Assembly: GCA_032622095.1 (NCBI GenBank)
Contig: CP136062.1
Span: forward strand, 152,576,875 to 152,640,874
Direction: 5' to 3'
Length of the DNA stretch: 64,000 nt
Source: Siphonodentalium dalli
Taxonomy: Eukaryota; Mollusca; Scaphopoda; Gadilida; Siphonodentaliidae
Part shown: in pieces, positions 46,642 to 57,981 of the stretch
Layout: every line of letters starts with the position of its first letter
How positions within the stretch are numbered: position 1 is the first letter of the stretch
The notes under the pieces: model-generated
What the model saw: the letters and a program-made list of their open reading frames with translations, nothing else
Database searches by the model: none
What the model was told of the DNA's origin: nothing
Translations under genes and position numbers: made by a program

Positions 46642-48421
46642 TTAATGGCAGAACTATGAAATTAGTCCAGCGTCTATTCTTCTTGGTATATCTGCTGTCG
46701 TAATTGCCGAAACGTGCGTCGACTTCGAGAGTCTCAGTGGACATCTGATTCTTGGACTTCGTACTGACTTGAAAACTGTTTATTTATACACGTCTTCACT
46801 CTGGCGTGCTTCGGGGTTTTCTTTATGGTTGCTCGGCGGCCTGGCACGAATGCCGTCAGACGGTACAATCTTCGTGATTCTATCTGTAGATATGTACCAG
46901 GTGGTCACATGTGGTCAGCTTGTGGTAGGCTTGTCCATGCTATGTCGCCGAGTCCAAGATCCTATCTATAGATTGTTCGGTTCTGTCCACTTCGATGAGT
47001 ATAGCTAATGGAAGGTTCTCTACTTTTTGTCAGGGGCATTGTATGTTCTTGTCTCCCCTATATTTGAGATGGTGTCGTCTTGTTCGTGCTGCATATTGTC
47101 ACTATATTATTGTTCACCTGGCACTATTTCCTGTTATGCCACGAACATTGCATAACACAATTTATAGAATGGGTTTATTGAATGGAATAAGGGCAGGATC
47201 ATGTAATACAATTCAAACGTTACCTGTATCAGGGCCGGGAACATAATTATCTCAAAAATGGCGGAAGATATCACGCATGGTAATTTCGGCATTCATTTTT
47301 CTATATTGTAACCTATTACACCAATGAGTTCCCCCAACAAATTATCGGATACTGTAAACACGGGATAACGAACATATTTTAAGCAGATATTGTCGTTCAG
47401 ATGTCAGAAGTTCAAAAAATGTGACAGAATCACTTAACACTTATATCTTCTCAACAGTCATATCTATAATGCAAATAGATTCGTAGTGAGCTGGTAAAAA
47501 TATATACGTATCAATTTTGAGTTATTTATTGAGAAATGTGGCAGCAATTTCGATACAACGATGACATTGATTCACGGTCTATGTATACAGCTCAAAACAT
47601 TGGGTGTAACGCAATTGAATTGCGCTTATGTGCAATTATTTACGCTGAAGCACAGTTAGTTGTACTATAATTCAATTGAGATTAAGAACAATTCAATTAC
47701 GCTTAAAGACACGGTTGGCCTTGGCGGTGGGTATCCTGTGAAAATATCCCCACCCGTCAAAAACCGCCACAAACAGAAAGATCATCAAAATGTAGATAGA
47801 CTTTGTCCGTATACAAATAAGAAATATCGCATAAACAGTATGTTATGGTCATATGTTTGACCATTGTTATGTAAACAAAAGCATAAAAAGTTACTTTTCT
47901 GGTGTTTGTTTATATTATGATGGTAAACATAAAGAGCGTTCTTTGTTGGTGAATACCTGATATGGAACTAATAAAGAGCGTTTATGCCAGTTGTGTGTGA
48001 TTAGCCAGTAGCATTGTGCTGTCTTCTGTAACACAATCAGGCTCTTGCTTAGGTAAAATATAGTAGGTCTTTGTGATAACATGCTGTTTATGCGATGGTC
48101 ATGGTATATATGAACGGAACTGTATGCGTTTTAATGTTTTTCTGTTTACGGTGTTAGGAACCAAGATGAATATTTTCGACAATTAAGGCCGCACGTGCCT
48201 TTAAGCGCAATTCATTTAACATTATGTGGACAGCAATTCCGCTTAATCGCAACTAAACACTCTGTAATTTCAGCTATTGATCACCATAAACAAAACCCTG
48301 GCAAAACCTGATTATGAACCTCATTTGATCTTCGAGGGGGTGACAAAAACTTGTTATGGCTATTGTGCAATTAGATGGATATGTACGTAATTGCGTTTAA
48401 GCCCAATCTATATATATTATA
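46642..48421. other. Non-coding with a recurring AATTGCGCTTAA motif
   Basis: The phrase CAATTGAATTGCGCTTA and its complement recur (about 47610, 47670, 48210, 48240, 48390), some in inverted pairs. GGCGGTGGGTAT and ATATCCCCACCCGTC (47723-47760) form another hairpin. AAAGAGCGTTTAT occurs near 47930 and 47980. These look like remains of palindromic repeats. No gene recognised. Confidence 0.4.
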
Positions 48422-49153
48422 CTAGAAGGTGACCCGACTTCGTCCGGGCTTTGACCTTGAATTGTCTATTTTGAAGGCCAAGGTCAAGTGGGGTCACGAT
48501 TTGACCCGTCCAAAACACTGCCCGAACAAAAGTACCCGACAAAAGTACCAGTCTAAATCCATCCGGTTTCATCCGATTTGACCTTGAATTGATCATTTTG
48601 AAGGTCAGGTCTGGGTCACGATTTGACCCATCCAAAACACCCAGTGGACAAAAGTAACCCTATGTATAAAATTTCGTCGAAATACCATCAAAATTGGCGA
48701 TTTGACCTTGAATTGACCCTATTTCAAGGTCAAGGTCACGTCGCACAGGCAAATGAATATGCTTATGAGACTCCCCATACGAAAGTACCCCCACATACCA
48801 AGTTTCATCGAAATCCCGTGATATTCGGGCGTTTGACCTTGAAATGACCCGATTTCAAGGCCAAGGTCACGTCGCACGGGCAAATTAATATGCTTATGAG
48901 ACTCCCCATACGAAAGTACCCCCACATACCAAGTTTCATTGAAATCCCGTGATATTCGGGCGTTTGACCTTGAAATTACCCGATTTCAAGGTCAAGGTCA
49001 CGTCGCACTGGTAAATTAATAGGCCCATGTCACTCCCCAGCCGAAAATACCCACACATACCAAGTTTCATCGAAATCGGCTTGGCCGTTTTTGAGTCCAT
49101 CGATTACAGACAGACACACACACACACCCAGATCTTCCAAAATATATAATAGA
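48422..49153 (-). mobile_element. Helitron-like element H1 (131-bp monomers)
   Basis: On the minus strand the 5' end TCTATTATATATTTTGGAAG (from 49153) directly abuts the CTAG of H2. The 3' end is the hairpin CCCGGACGAAGTCGGG, CACCTT and CTAG (48425-48422) followed by T. The interior has 131-bp monomers (phases at 48701, 48832 and 48963) with TTGACCTTGAA and TCAAGGTCAAGGTCAC. It is 732 bp without coding sequence. Confidence 0.8.
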
Positions 49154-49675
49154 CTAGCCGATGAGCCCGACGTTGTCCGGGCTATTCATAAACAAAATTT
49201 CAAGTCGATAGCTCTACCCGTTTCCGAGATCTGGTCTGCGCATGCGCGAAGCTGGCGTCGCACGGGCTCGGCGACCCGATAAAATTCGTATCCGGGGCAA
49301 GATACATTCACATAGCAAATTTCAAGTCGATAGCTCCACCCGTTTCCGAGATCTCGTCTGCGCATGCGCGAAGCTGGTGTCGAACGGGCTCGGCGACCCG
49401 ATACAATTCGTATCCGGGGCAAGATACATTCACATAGCAAATTTCAAGTCGATAGCTCCACCCGTTTCCGAGATCTCGTCTGCGCATGCGCGAAGCGGGC
49501 GCCGCACGGGCTCGACAATACGACAACGTTCACCGCCCGGTCAAACTACACACACGTACCAAGTTTCGTCCCGATCGGTCGAGAATCGTAGATTTGTATA
49601 AATGACAGACAGACAAACAAACAAACAAACAAACATACATACAGACAGAGGTCTTCAAAATATATATGAGATAGA
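49154..49675 (-). mobile_element. Helitron-like element H2 (122-bp monomers)
   Basis: 522 bp. The 5' end TCTATCTCATATATATTTTG (from 49675) abuts the CTAG of H3, and the 3' end CATCGG-CTAG is at 49157-49154. There are three monomer phases, each with TGCGCATGCGC. The hairpin near the 3' end is AGCCCGGACAACGTCGGGCT. The (CAAA)n stretch and GACAGAC motif lie near the 5' end. Confidence 0.85.
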
Positions 49676-50228
49676 CTAGCCGATGAGCCCGACGTTGTCC
49701 GGGCTATTCAAAAACCAAATTTCAAGTCGATAGCTCTACCCAGCCCGAAATTTCAAGTCGATAGCTCTACCCGTTTCCGAGATCTGGTCTGCGCATGCGC
49801 GAAGCTGGCGTCGCACGGGCTCGGCGACCCGATAAAATTCGTATCCGGGGCAAGATACATTCACATAGCAAATTTCAAGTCGATAGCTCCACCCGTTTCC
49901 GAGATCTCGTCTGCGCATGCGCGAAGCTGGTGTCGCACGGGCTCGGCGACCCGATAAAATTCGTATCCGGGGCAAGATACATTCACATAGCAAATTTCAA
50001 GTCGATAGCTCCACCCGTTTCCGAGATCTCGTCTGCGCATGCGCGAAGCGGGCGCCGCACGGGCTCGCCAATACGACAACGTTCACCGCCTGGTCAAACT
50101 ACACACACGTACCAAGTTTCGTCCCGATCGGTCGAGAATCGTAGATTTGTATAAATGACAGACAGACAAACAAACAAACAAACAAACAAACATACATACA
50201 GACAGAGGTCTTCAAAATATATATGAGA
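49676..50228 (-). mobile_element. Helitron-like element H3 (122-bp monomers)
   Basis: 553 bp. It has the same ends as H2 (CTAG 49679-49676; TC at 50228) and three monomers. It contains an extra partial monomer start (49727-49745) next to the 3' hairpin, which accounts for the greater length. Confidence 0.85.
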
Positions 50229-50746
50229 CTAGCCGATGAGCCCGACGTTGTCCGGGCTATTCATAAACAAAATTTCAAGTCGATAGCTCTACCCGTTTCC
50301 GAGATCTGGTCTGCGCATGCGCGAAGCTGGCGTCGCACGGGCTCGGCGACCCGATAAAATTCGTATCCGGGGCAAGATACATTCACATAGCAAATTTCAA
50401 TTCGATAGCTCCACCCGTTTCCGAGATCTCGTCTGCGCATGTGCGAAGATGGTGTCGCACGGGCTCGGCGACCCGATACAATTCGTATCCGGGACAAGAT
50501 ACATTCACATAGCAAATATCAAGTCGATAGCTCCACCCGTTTCCGAGATCTCGTCTGCGCATGCGCGAAGCGGGCGCCGCACGGGCTCGACAACACGACA
50601 ACGTTCACCGCCCGGTCAAACTACACACACGTACCAAGTTTCGTCCCGATCGGTCGAGAATCGTAGATTTGTATAAATGACAGACAGACAAACAAACAAA
50701 CAAACAAACATACATACAGACAGAGGTCTTCAAAATATATATGAGA
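50229..50746 (-). mobile_element. Helitron-like element H4 (122-bp monomers)
   Basis: 518 bp. CTAG at 50232-50229, TC at 50746. It has three monomers. The middle one carries GCGCATGTGCG in place of the palindrome. Confidence 0.85.
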
Positions 50747-51320
50747 CTAGCCGATGAGCCCGACGTTGTCCGGGCTATTCAAAAACCAAATTTCAAGTCG
50801 ATAGCTCTACCCAGCCCGACGTTGTCCGGGCTATTCAAAAACCAAATTTCAAGTCGATAGCTCCACCCGTTTCCGAGATCTCGTCTGCGCATGCGCGAAG
50901 CTGGCGTCGCACGGGCTCGGCGACCCGATAAAATTCGTATCCGGGGCAAGATACATTCACATACCAAATTTCAAGTCGATAGCTCCACCCGTTTCCGAGA
51001 TCTCGTCTGCGCATGCGCGAAGCTGACGTCGCACGGGCTCGGCGACCCGATAAAATTCGTATCCGGGGCAAGATACATTCACATAACAAATTTCAAGTCG
51101 ATAGCTCCACCCGTTTCCGAGATCTCGTCTGCGCATGCGCGAAGCGGGCGCCGCACGGGGTCGCCAATACGACAACGTTCACCGCCTGGTCAAACTACAC
51201 ACACGTACCAAGTTTCGTCCCGATCGGTCAAGAATCGTAGATTTGTATTAATGACAGACAGACAAACAAACAAACAAACAAACATACATACAGACAGAGG
51301 TCTTCAAAATATATATGAGA
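50747..51320 (-). mobile_element. Helitron-like element H5 (122-bp monomers)
   Basis: 574 bp. CTAG at 50750-50747. It has three monomers and a duplicated 3' terminal section: the hairpin phrase CCCGACGTTGTCCGGGCTAT occurs twice, 50759 and 50815, on the plus strand. Confidence 0.85.
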
Positions 51321-51957
51321 TAGCCGATGAGCCCGACGTTGTCCGGGCTATTCAAAAACCAAATTTCAAGTCGATAGCTCCACCCGTTTCCGAGATCTCG
51401 TCTGCGCATGCGCGAAGCTGGCGTCGCACGGGCTCGGCGACCCGATAAAATTCGTATCCGGGGCAAGATACATTCACATACCAAATTTCAAGTCGATAGC
51501 TCCACCCGTTTCCGAGATCTCGTCTGCGCATGCGCGAAGCTGGCGTCGCACGGGCTCGGCGACCCGATAAAATTCGTATCCGGGGCAAGATACATTCACA
51601 TAGCAAATTTCAAGTCGATAGCTCCACCCGTCTCCGAGATCTGGTCTGCGCATGCGCGAAGCTGGCGTCGCACGGGCTCGGCGACCCGATAAAATTCGTA
51701 TCCGGGGCAAGATACATTCACATAGCAAATTTCAAGTCGATAGCTCCACCCGTTTCTGAGATCTCGTCTGCGCATGCGCGAAGCGGGCGCCGCACGGGCT
51801 CGCCAATACGACAACGTTCACCGCGGTCAAACTACACACACGTACCAAGTTTCGTCCCGATCGGTCGAGAATCGTAGATTTGTATAAATGACAGACAGAC
51901 AAACAGACAAACAAACAAACATACATACAGACAGAGGTCTTCAAAATATATATGAGA
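51321..51957 (-). mobile_element. Helitron-like element H6 (122-bp monomers)
   Basis: 637 bp with four monomers, the longest of its family here. Its 3' end at the junction with H5 has lost one base (CTA in place of CTAG). Its 5' TC at 51957 abuts the CTAG of H7. Confidence 0.85.
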
Positions 51958-52936
51958 CTAGCAGATTAGCCCGCCACTGGCGGGATTGGTCCCATGGCTT
52001 TGGTCGATCCATTAATTTTTGTTTTTCAAGGTAACCCCGTACAGGCACGCCGAAAAAAATATTCCCCGTCCAGAGTTGACAAATAATTATTTTGTTTTTA
52101 TAAATTTTAAATTGCGGAAAAATTTACCCGATGAAATCCCCCCCTTCCTAGGAACGACAGACAACGCATTCTTTGTTTTTCTTTTTTTTTAACCTGCCCG
52201 TACCCGTCCTAATGTCAAGGTCAAGTCGGGTGACAATTTAACCCGTCCATGACACTTCCCGTAGACACCAAGTTTGAGCTCAATCGGTCCGAGTCTATAA
52301 AGGACACACACATATATATCATTTGTGGGTACCCGTTTCAAGGTGAAGATCACCTCGGGCGGAAAAACTTACCCGATAAAAATCTCCCCCGTTACTTGGA
52401 ACTCCTAAGTACGAAATTATGTACGAAATTTCGCCTCGAGACGCTCAATGGAGCCGTATTTATACTCATCGTGTATATAGACGCTCAGTACGATAACATT
52501 GTATTGAACTGAAAACAAACGCTTCCCGTCCTGAAATCATCTCTCTGCATAATATTTCGAGGGATAAAATTGCATTGAATTGAAAACAAACGCCGGCTTC
52601 CCGTCGTGAAAATCTCTCTGCATAATATTTCTAGCGACAGGCTACAATCTCTCTGCAGATGCTAATAACGTTGAATGGTAAACAAAACGCTCTTTATAGC
52701 GATGTGTCAAAAACAAACGCTCATTAAATTATGACTTGATTAACGCCCGCCGTGCCTTTGCGGTGATTTGGGAGTGGATAAAGGGTGCTCTGAGCTTCTC
52801 CAAAACGCGACCAAGGCGGTGTCGGTGATATTCTACACTTACATACGAAATTTTAGCTCAATCTGTACACGCGTTTTGGATTCTATGAAGTACACACACA
52901 CATATATACGAAGTCTCAAAATATATAGTATAGACA
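51958..52936 (-). mobile_element. Helitron-like element H7 (third interior type)
   Basis: About 979 bp. The 3' end is the hairpin CCCGCCAGTGGCGGG, CTAATCTG, and CTAG (51961-51958), directly followed by the TCTC start of H6. The 5' end reads TCTATACTATATATTTTGAG (TC near 52932; the alternative A/TCTG at 52936). The interior is neither the 122- nor the 131-bp monomer. It has diverged phrases (AACTTACCCGATAAAA/AATTTACCCGATGAAA, CTCTCTGCATAATATTT twice, and AACGCTCTTTAT). Confidence 0.75.
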
Positions 52937-53857
52937 GATAAGAGTAGGATCTGTCCGTCCGTCTGCATTTTTCTCCCAGACTGCTGGTCCGTTTGATGTG
53001 ATAGGTACCCTGGCGGAGGTTAGAACGGCGTTATTTAAAAAATTTGATTTAAAAGAAAACTTAAATAAATAACAACAAAACAAAACAAATACGCTCACTA
53101 TGGGCCTATTTCAGCACCAGATACACGCTCTTTATAGATGGGTTTTCATCCAAAGGAATAAAACGTATGAGTCCACTATGGGCTTATATCAGAACCAAAT
53201 GAGTCCAATATGAACCAATGTCAATATTTAGGTCCAATATGAACCTAAATATTTAGGTCCAATATGGACACTCGGGGGTGGGGGGCACAGGCCCCTAACG
53301 CACAAAGTGGCCACAGCTCCCCCCCCCCCCGACGCTGAATAAAGGCTCCCTTCGTGAGTTTGTTTCAGTTAGTTATTAATAAACCTGAAAACGGCCTCCC
53401 ATATATACATATATATCAGAATGAATGTCATGGCGGCATGTGCGGATACATTGACTCTGACATAATATTATAAAACACTTTATTACATTATCCTCCCCTT
53501 ATTCCATTCAATAAACCCATTCTATAAATTGTTATATGAAACGTTCGTTCGTTTCATAACAGTAAATAGTGCCATAGTCTGGTCGTTGAAGCATTTTACC
53601 TAGAACAAATTTATGACAAGCTGCTTTGGTTCATTCCGTCGGGCAGAGTCGGGGGGACAACATATCCAAAATCCGCTATAATCCGCTTTGGGGAAATTTT
53701 TTTAGAGCATTTTGAAAAAAGGTCCTATTAATTGTTTTTATGTATGATATACACTTGAATGGTTTTTATATTAAAGTTATACAGATGGCAGGAACGTGCA
53801 ACATAAACATATTACCACTGTTGTCAAGACAGACTTGTCATTTCGTGTACAATTCGA
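52937..53857. other. Non-coding with short repeated phrases
   Basis: The phrase GTCCAATATGAACC recurs at 53207-53260, with ACTATGGGC at 53098 and 53175. A C-run lies at 53320-53331. Minus-strand frames have no domain. Nothing recognised. Confidence 0.4.
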
Positions 53858-53859
53858 TT

Positions 53860-54322
53860 GTCAAAATTCAAAATGGCGGACAAAATGGCGAAAGTGGTAA
53901 AATTGACAAATTTCGCTAACTTTTACCCGATCGTTTCCATTTATACGAAATTTGGTTTAAATGTCAATTTGTGGCAAAAATATACCATTTTAATTCATTA
54001 TCTGATAATTGTGAGCCATATCACGGGGGTTTGGGAATTTGGGCTCTTCAGTGTCCCTCAAATTCGAAATAGATGTACTAAATTTCGAAGAAAAATCTAT
54101 TATTATTTTAATGCCCAAAATAACCACAAATCGAACACACCAGTGTACTGAATACTCATTATATGTCAGATATGAACCAATTGTGTCCATTTTAGCAGAA
54201 ATGAGGCTATCACTTCCCAAAATAGGGACAAACTGGCTACCGAAAGTAGTAAAATTGGGAAATTTTCGCTAAAGTTTACCAGATTGTTTCCATTTAGACG
54301 AAAATTTTGATGTAATTACTAG
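53860..54322. repeat. Two diverged copies of a ~90-bp repeat, ~350 bp apart
   Basis: CGAAAGTGGTAAAATTGACA, then TTTCGCTAACTTTTACC and GTTTCCATTTATACGAAA (53888-53955), matches CGAAAGTAGTAAAATTGGGA, then TTTCGCTAAAGTTTACC and GTTTCCATTTAGACGAAA (54240-54305). The overlapping frames between them are on both strands and probably not coding. Confidence 0.7.
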
Positions 54323-54479
54323 CACCACACTAAATGATGTCGTATCCTAATCCGATAACAATGAGCTATATGTCGAGAATTTGTACCTATGTGTCGCAAA
54401 ATGGCAGCGAAAATTGCGATCAAAAGTCAATTTTTTTTAATTTTGTCATTGATTTGTAACTAAATCTTCTCATATTGAA

Positions 54480-55240
54480 TATAACTTGATGAGTGTCCAA
54501 GGCAACCGAACTAGTATCGAAATACATACAATGACTGTCCAAACCACTTAACGGGTGTCCCGAACCATCTGAGACGGGTAAAACCACGCAACGGGTGTCT
54601 CAACCACATTCTTAATAATAAAATAAATTAATCGGTGGCGTCCCAAATCAGCCAACTAGTGACAAAACAACATAATATGTATCATAGTCCACACAAATAG
54701 TGTCACAAACCATCCAAAGAGTGCCCAAACCAGTCCAATTTGTGTTCCATACCATCCAACGATTGCTATATGTCACCCATCGAATGTCCCAATTCATACA
54801 CGTGCATGGTGTCCCAAACCATACAAATGGGTGTCTCAAGCCAACAGATGATTGTTCCTAATCATCCAAGGAGTGTTCCAAGCCACAAGCTGATTGTATC
54901 AGACCACCAGAAGTGTCTAAAACTTCCAACTAGTATCTCAAATCACCCGCTGAATGTCCCACATCATATGATCTAATGAGTGTCACAAACTAGTGTACAA
55001 AACCGTCCATCAAATATATCAAACCATGTTTTGGGAAACTCATTGGATGGTTTGATAAACTCACTTCATCGTCTTAAATACTCGATGGAGGGTTTTGTAC
55101 ACTACTGTGGATGTATTGAGATGGCAGATGGTAGTTGGATTATAACACATTTCCAGTTGGATGGACATGGAACTCATTGGATGGTTTGTGATGCTAGTTT
55201 TATGGTTTGGGTCACCCGCTGTGTGATTTGTGACTTCAGT
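54480..55240. repeat. Foldback minisatellite (AACCATCCAACGAGTGT family)
   Basis: A degenerate unit of about 20-25 bp (GTGTCCCAAACCATCCAACG and variants) runs forward from 54480 to about 55000. From about 55030 the units appear as complements (GGGAAACTCATTGGATGGTT, ACTCATTGGATGGTTTGTGA). The centre is near 55,015. It has the same design as the arrays at 18.6, 25.1-26.4 and 43.1 kb, but an unrelated unit. Confidence 0.75.
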
Positions 55241-55274
55241 TAGACGGTTTTGGGGCACAATTACAGTACAAATC

Positions 55275-55510
55275 CCGTGTTTTATTCAAAACCACGCGTG
55301 GCCAACGTTTTAATACGGAAAAAACACGGTAAAATCGCGCGTGGTCAACTTCAGAAAAATGACCAGCGTGTTCAAAAACAGTCTGAACACGGCGTGTACA
55401 TGCCGTGGTCATCTGAGTGCACGCCGTGGTCATCCGTGTTGAAGTCGTGTTCATGTCGTGTTAATAGCGTGGTCAGCCGTGTTTACGGCGTGGTCTTCAC
55501 CCCAGTGCAG
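55275..55510. repeat. CGTGGTCATCCGTGTT minisatellite
   Basis: Units of about 16-18 bp (GCCGTGGTCATCCGTGTT, GCGTGGTCAGCCGTGTT) run from 55400 to 55495. Upstream (55290-55370), related units include complemented forms (ACCACGCGTGGCCAACG). Part of the array recurs at 55,930-56,015 because the segment is duplicated. Confidence 0.7.
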
Positions 55511-56435
55511 AGCGGCATCTACTTTTTTCAGGGACAGTGCGGGAGGTGTGAATAATCCGCGACATCAAAGAGTTGCCGCAGTATTACTTGCGGTAGGATT
55601 TGTTCGGGTATATTTGGCCCCGATTGAGTTCGTCAATGAATAAAGAATTGTCAGATAAAATCTTTTATAATAAAAAACAATTGCATATATTGAATTATAT
55701 ATATATATATGCATATTTGTTAATCCCTGTCAAAGGCCTTTATGTCCGTGTCATGTTTTGTTGTCGCATTTTATTTTAGTTGGCATTACTATTTTCTTGT
55801 GTTTGTTCATATTACATGAACGAAAATGGTTTCGGTAGTTTGTGCGGCGATATCGTGTTCTAACAAATGGCTGAAAAATTGGATATAACATTACAAAAAT
55901 TCATAAGCTAAAGACATATTATGCACTCTGAGTGCACTCCGTGGTCATCCGTGTTGAAGTCGTGGTCATCCATGTTAATAGCGTGGTCAGCAGTGTTTAC
56001 CCCGTGGTCTGCATCCCAATGCAGAGAGGCACCTACTCTTTTCCGGGACAGTGCGGGAGATGTGAATAGTCCGCGACATCAAAGAGTTGCCGAAGTATTA
56101 CTTGCGGTAGACTTTTTTAGGGTATATTTGGCCCGGATTGATTTCGTCAATGAATAAAGAATTGTCAGATAAAATCTTTTATAACAAAAAACAATTTCAT
56201 ATATTGAATTATATATATATATGCATATTTGTTTATCTGTGTCTATATGTCTTTATATCCGTGTCATGTTTTGTTGTCGCATTTTATTTTAGTTGGCATT
56301 ACTATTTTCTTGTGTTTGTTCATATTACATGTACGCAAATGGTTTCGGTAGTTTGTGCGGCGATATCGTGTTCTAACAAATGGCTGAAAAATTGGATATA
56401 ACATTAAAAAAATTCATAAGTTAAAGACATATTAT
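55413..56435. repeat. Tandem duplication, unit about 510 bp
   Basis: The segment from CTGAGTGCACGCCGTGGTCA (55413) through GTCAATGAATAAAGAATTGT to ACATATTATGCACT (55926) is repeated from 55927 to about 56435. The copies are around 90 percent identical by eye. The end part (ATGTCTTTATATCCGTGTCA onward) appears a third time at 63.42 kb. Confidence 0.9.
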
Positions 56436-56826
56436 GCACTTGTTCGGGCGCGTGAAACTGGGGGAATGTAGAATTCTACTAACATTGCCGAAAATCTCAA
56501 ACAAATCGACCGTACCACTTCATAGAAAACATCGTCTGAACTACGCTCAATTGTAAATATTTACTTCCCGATTCGGGACGCAACTATCGGCGGTAAATTA
56601 ACACAAATGATTTCGCCATCGGGGGGGGGGGGGTCACTGTATTTAATGAATATATAAGAATTGCGGTGTGTTTTGTCAATTTGGATATAATATTTGTAAA
56701 AATAACTACTTTCAGCACGATTATTCTCCATTTCTATTTGATCACCCTACCGGAGTGTTTCACATCATTTTAACATTTCGAATTTAATGTTCAAAACGTA
56801 ACTAAAGTTTTAAATTTTAATTTTCA
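56244..56826. repeat. Long direct repeat, left copy
   Basis: From TATATGTCTTTATATCCGTG this segment is repeated at 63418-64000 with no difference that I can see other than the length of the G-run (13 against 14). The match runs to the end of the window, so the true repeat is longer. It encodes nothing recognised. Confidence 0.95.
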
Positions 56827-57029
56827 TAAATTGTTTTGAAAACTCGGATCCAAATTTATAAATAAAATTTAGTTTTTCCAAATTTAATTTTAAATGCTCA
56901 TTTTCAACAATTAATAAAATGTTCAAGAATTGTCAATATCAAAGTAATTTCATATATATGCACATATACATATTTGAGGACTCACAGCGAAAGGAGTACA
57001 GTTACAACGGCGGGGGTCCCAGTAAAAAG
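56827..57029. other. AT-rich spacer
   Basis: AT-rich sequence ending in a GC-richer phrase (CAGCGAAAGGAGTACAGTTA) before the LINE RT fragment. The 5' boundary of the LINE insertion should lie in or near this stretch. Confidence 0.4.
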
Positions 57030-57930
57030 AAGGAATTGCCAATTTTAAACCAGACCGACCATATATAGACAGTATTTCAATAACGTCTGTTGATGTTTAC
57101 AAGGCTCTAAAATTTCTGAAGGTCTCAAAATCATGTGGTCCAGATAAAATAAGTCCTAGATTACTCAAGCATTGTGCATCTTCTTTATGTGAACCACTTG
57201 CATCTTATTTCAAATTATTTATTGAAAACAATTATTACCCGCACCAATGGAAGATATCTAATGTGACCCCGATTTTTAAGGCAGGAGATCCCGGTATTAC
57301 TTGTAACTATCGTCCAGTCTCCCTACTTAGCTGTGTATCAAAGGTGTTTGAGAAGTGTATATATACATGTAAATATCTCTGGGAATTTCTGGAAGTCAAT
57401 AAACTACTATCAATTTATCAATCTGGATTTGTGAAAGGTGACTCAACTGTTTTTCAACTGACAGAAATATACGACAACATATGCAGGTCCCTAGATGATG
57501 GAAAGGAAATAAGATGTGTTTTCTGTGACGTTAGTAAAGCATTTGACAAGGTATGGCATCGCGGACTACTTTATAAACTAACGAAGATAGGAATTACGGG
57601 GGATTTACATAAACTGATTGAATCATATCTTGAACACCGACAACAACGTGTTATTATCGATGGATCAAGTTCTCAGTTGCAGAATGTTTCTGCGGGAGTT
57701 CCTCAAGGATCTATCTTAGGTCCTCTTTTTTTCTTGATATACATAAATGACATAACTGAATTCATAACATGCAAAATTCGTCTTTTCGCTGATAACACTT
57801 CGATTTTCCTAACCATTGAAGACCCCAATCTTGCCGCAAAAGTTATCAATGATGACTTAGAAACTTTAATGAAATGGTCGACTAAATGGCTTGTCAAATT
57901 TAATCCACTGAAGACAGAAACTCTCCATCA
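57030..57930 (+). pseudogene. LINE reverse-transcriptase fragment (LINE-B)
   Basis: The plus-strand frame is open upstream of the first ATG and reads KALKFLKVSKSCGPDKISPR, then ENNYYPHQWKISNVTPIFKA, NYRPVSLLSCVSKVFEKCIY, and QSGFVKGDSTVFQLTEIYDN. Then come VFCDVSKAFDKVWHRGLLYK (motif A), SAGVPQGSILGPLFFLIYIN and FADNTSIFL. In the last, the second Asp of the FADD catalytic pair is Asn, which should abolish activity. After KFNPLKTET the RT text ends at about 57,925 and sequence belonging to the next LINE's ORF1 begins. The endonuclease and C-terminus are absent. It is a jockey/CR1-superfamily RT by motif style. Confidence 0.88.
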
Positions 57931-57981
57931 AACTTTTCAGCATCGCAGACTGACACTCCAGTCAGCATTAACTCCTCACAA

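Noticed and set aside
49091-51944. Many 60-185-codon frames on both strands with phrases such as VARARRPDKIRIRGKIHSH
   Set aside because: They are translations of the 122-bp Helitron monomer in shifting phase. The unit is not a multiple of three, both strands are open at once, and the frames stop when the phase reaches the third reading. Not proteins.
49154-51957. CRISPR-like regular repeats
   Set aside because: The 122-bp units are directly adjacent with no unique spacers, and the genome is eukaryotic. The structure is a mobile-element tandem array.
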